A DNA stretch of 5,200 bases, taken from Planctomycetota bacterium (GTDB lineage: Bacteria; Planctomycetota; Phycisphaerae; UBA1845; PWPN01). Position 1 is the stretch's first letter. Each line of letters begins with the position of its first letter. The notes under the pieces were generated by a model. The model was not told the DNA's origin, did not search any database, and saw only the letters and a list, made by a program, of their open reading frames with translations. The position numbers were made by a program, and so were the translations under genes. Below, piece by piece: positions 4,803 to 5,200 of this stretch. The stretch lies in the NCBI GenBank assembly GCA_016209665.1, contig JACQVT010000231.1, positions 1 to 5,200 of the forward strand, in the 5' to 3' direction.

Positions 4803-4921
4803 GCGCCCTCGCCATTGCCTTCCCCAGCCGGCATCCTACGCGAACGGTTTCTCCGCCCCTGCCGATCACAACGTAAGCTAAGCCACGCAGCCAGCCGATG
4901 ATGTGAACGTTTTCGCGATGG

Positions 4922-4951
4922 TTGACGGTGTACTTGGGGGGCTCTTACAAT
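4922..4951 (+). promoter_or_regulatory. Sigma70-type promoter for the protein kinase gene
   Basis: TTGACG at 4922-4927 and TACAAT at 4946-4951 are separated by 18 bases. Each box differs from consensus at one position, which is unusual in such GC-rich DNA. Transcription should start near 4958, giving a leader of about 80 bases to the GTG at 5037. It is the best promoter match I found in the window. Confidence 0.65.
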
Positions 4952-4979
4952 AGCCTCAAACAACGTGCCCGTCTCCCGA

Positions 4980-5003
4980 CCAAGTGGCCCGTTGAGGCCT
5001 TGG
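4980..5003 (+). promoter_or_regulatory. Hairpin in the kinase 5' leader
   Basis: CCAA (4980-4983) pairs with TTGG (5000-5003) and GGCC (4986-4989) with GGCC (4996-4999), with GT bulged on the left and a CGTTGA loop. It ends 33 bases before the start codon and lies wholly inside the predicted transcript. A regulatory or stability role is possible; it does not cover the ribosome site and resembles no riboswitch I know. Confidence 0.4.
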
Positions 5004-5036
5004 AAGAACGGTCCTGCCGATTTCGGGATTTGTTAG

Positions 5037-5200
5037 GTGAGCTTCACGGTATCTGGGTATACCATTTACGAACGTCTTGGCACCGGTGCGCGGGCGACCA
5101 TCTGGCTGGCTGAGAACCAGCGCACCGGTGAGATGGTTGCGCTCAAGCGAGTGGTCCGCCGAGCCACCGATGACGACCGGTACCTGGTGCAGGCCGCCAA
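5037..5200 (+). CDS. Eukaryotic-type Ser/Thr protein kinase, N-terminal end (partial)
   Basis: Fifty-four complete codons are present and the gene continues past the right edge. The product would transfer the ATP gamma-phosphate to Ser/Thr residues of partner proteins. Residues 11-38 show the N-lobe of the Hanks-type fold: YERLGTGARATIWLA carries the glycine-rich loop (GxGxxA, G15, G17, A20, with Ile for the usual Val at 22), and EMVALK supplies the ATP-anchoring lysine, K38. The following DDDRYLVQAA agrees with the start of the alphaC region in a kinase type I associate with planctomycetes. The GTG start at 5037 directly follows an in-frame TAG (5034-5036), so no earlier start is possible, and GGGA at 5024-5027 is a modest ribosome site. 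The catalytic HRD and DFG motifs and any sensor domain lie outside the window. A strong promoter precedes it, so it is probably independently transcribed. Confidence 0.86.
   Translation, partial: MSFTVSGYTIYERLGTGARATIWLAENQRTGEMVALKRVVRRATDDDRYLVQAA

Larger units (their letters stand above)
4803..5036. other. Intergenic region and leader of the kinase gene
   Basis: In 234 bases I see no gene. The first 110 bases hold no clear terminator hairpin with T-tract after the amidase-like gene. A good promoter at 4922-4951 is followed by a leader of about 80 bases containing one stable hairpin (4980-5003). Confidence 0.55.

Noticed and set aside
4922..5113. Plus-strand 63-codon frame overlapping the kinase start
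   Set aside because: It begins inside the -35 box of the predicted promoter and overlaps the kinase in another frame; the sequence is not protein-like.

Overview
The window is about two-thirds G+C and looks like a chromosomal piece of a planctomycete, perhaps of the Phycisphaerae or a related uncultured lineage. Three things point there: a YdjY-domain protein and a eukaryotic-type Ser/Thr kinase of types common in that phylum; several short palindromic repeat families between genes, which I recognise from memory of planctomycete genomes; and one such repeat sitting in frame inside a gene. No database search was possible, so the assignment is inference.

Layout. Positions 1-151 hold the 3' end of a rightward gene, the NADP(H)-binding C-terminus of a proton-translocating transhydrogenase beta subunit (PntB). 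Positions 152-608 contain no gene but a dense island of at least six palindromic elements, between pntB and a convergent leftward gene. Positions 609-1883 (minus strand) encode a GT4 glycosyltransferase of the WbaZ-like type, with a two-hairpin repeat unit in frame near its C-terminus. A divergent intergenic stretch (1884-2034) separates it from a rightward pair: a FolD-family methylene-tetrahydrofolate dehydrogenase (2035-2922), then, through a 4-base GTGA overlap, an exported YdjY-domain protein with a Tat-like signal and an ExbD-like C-terminal segment (2919-3983). A hairpin repeat follows. Positions 4254-4802 encode a small membrane-anchored protein that looks like a peptidoglycan amidase/PGRP fold without its zinc ligands. 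After a good sigma70-type promoter (4922-4951) and a leader with a hairpin, a Ser/Thr protein kinase begins at 5037 and runs off the right edge.

How the genes relate. PntB (NADPH supply) and FolD (one-carbon metabolism, NAD(P)-linked) are both housekeeping redox functions, but they lie in different transcription units. Only folD and the YdjY gene are clearly coupled. The points most worth a second look are the FolD homologue, in which all three classical catalytic positions are changed (Lys to Gln, Gln to His, Asp to Glu), the repeat inside the glycosyltransferase, the YdjY plus ExbD-like architecture, and the apparently non-catalytic amidase-like protein. I see no defence system, CRISPR array, transposase, tRNA or rRNA here.
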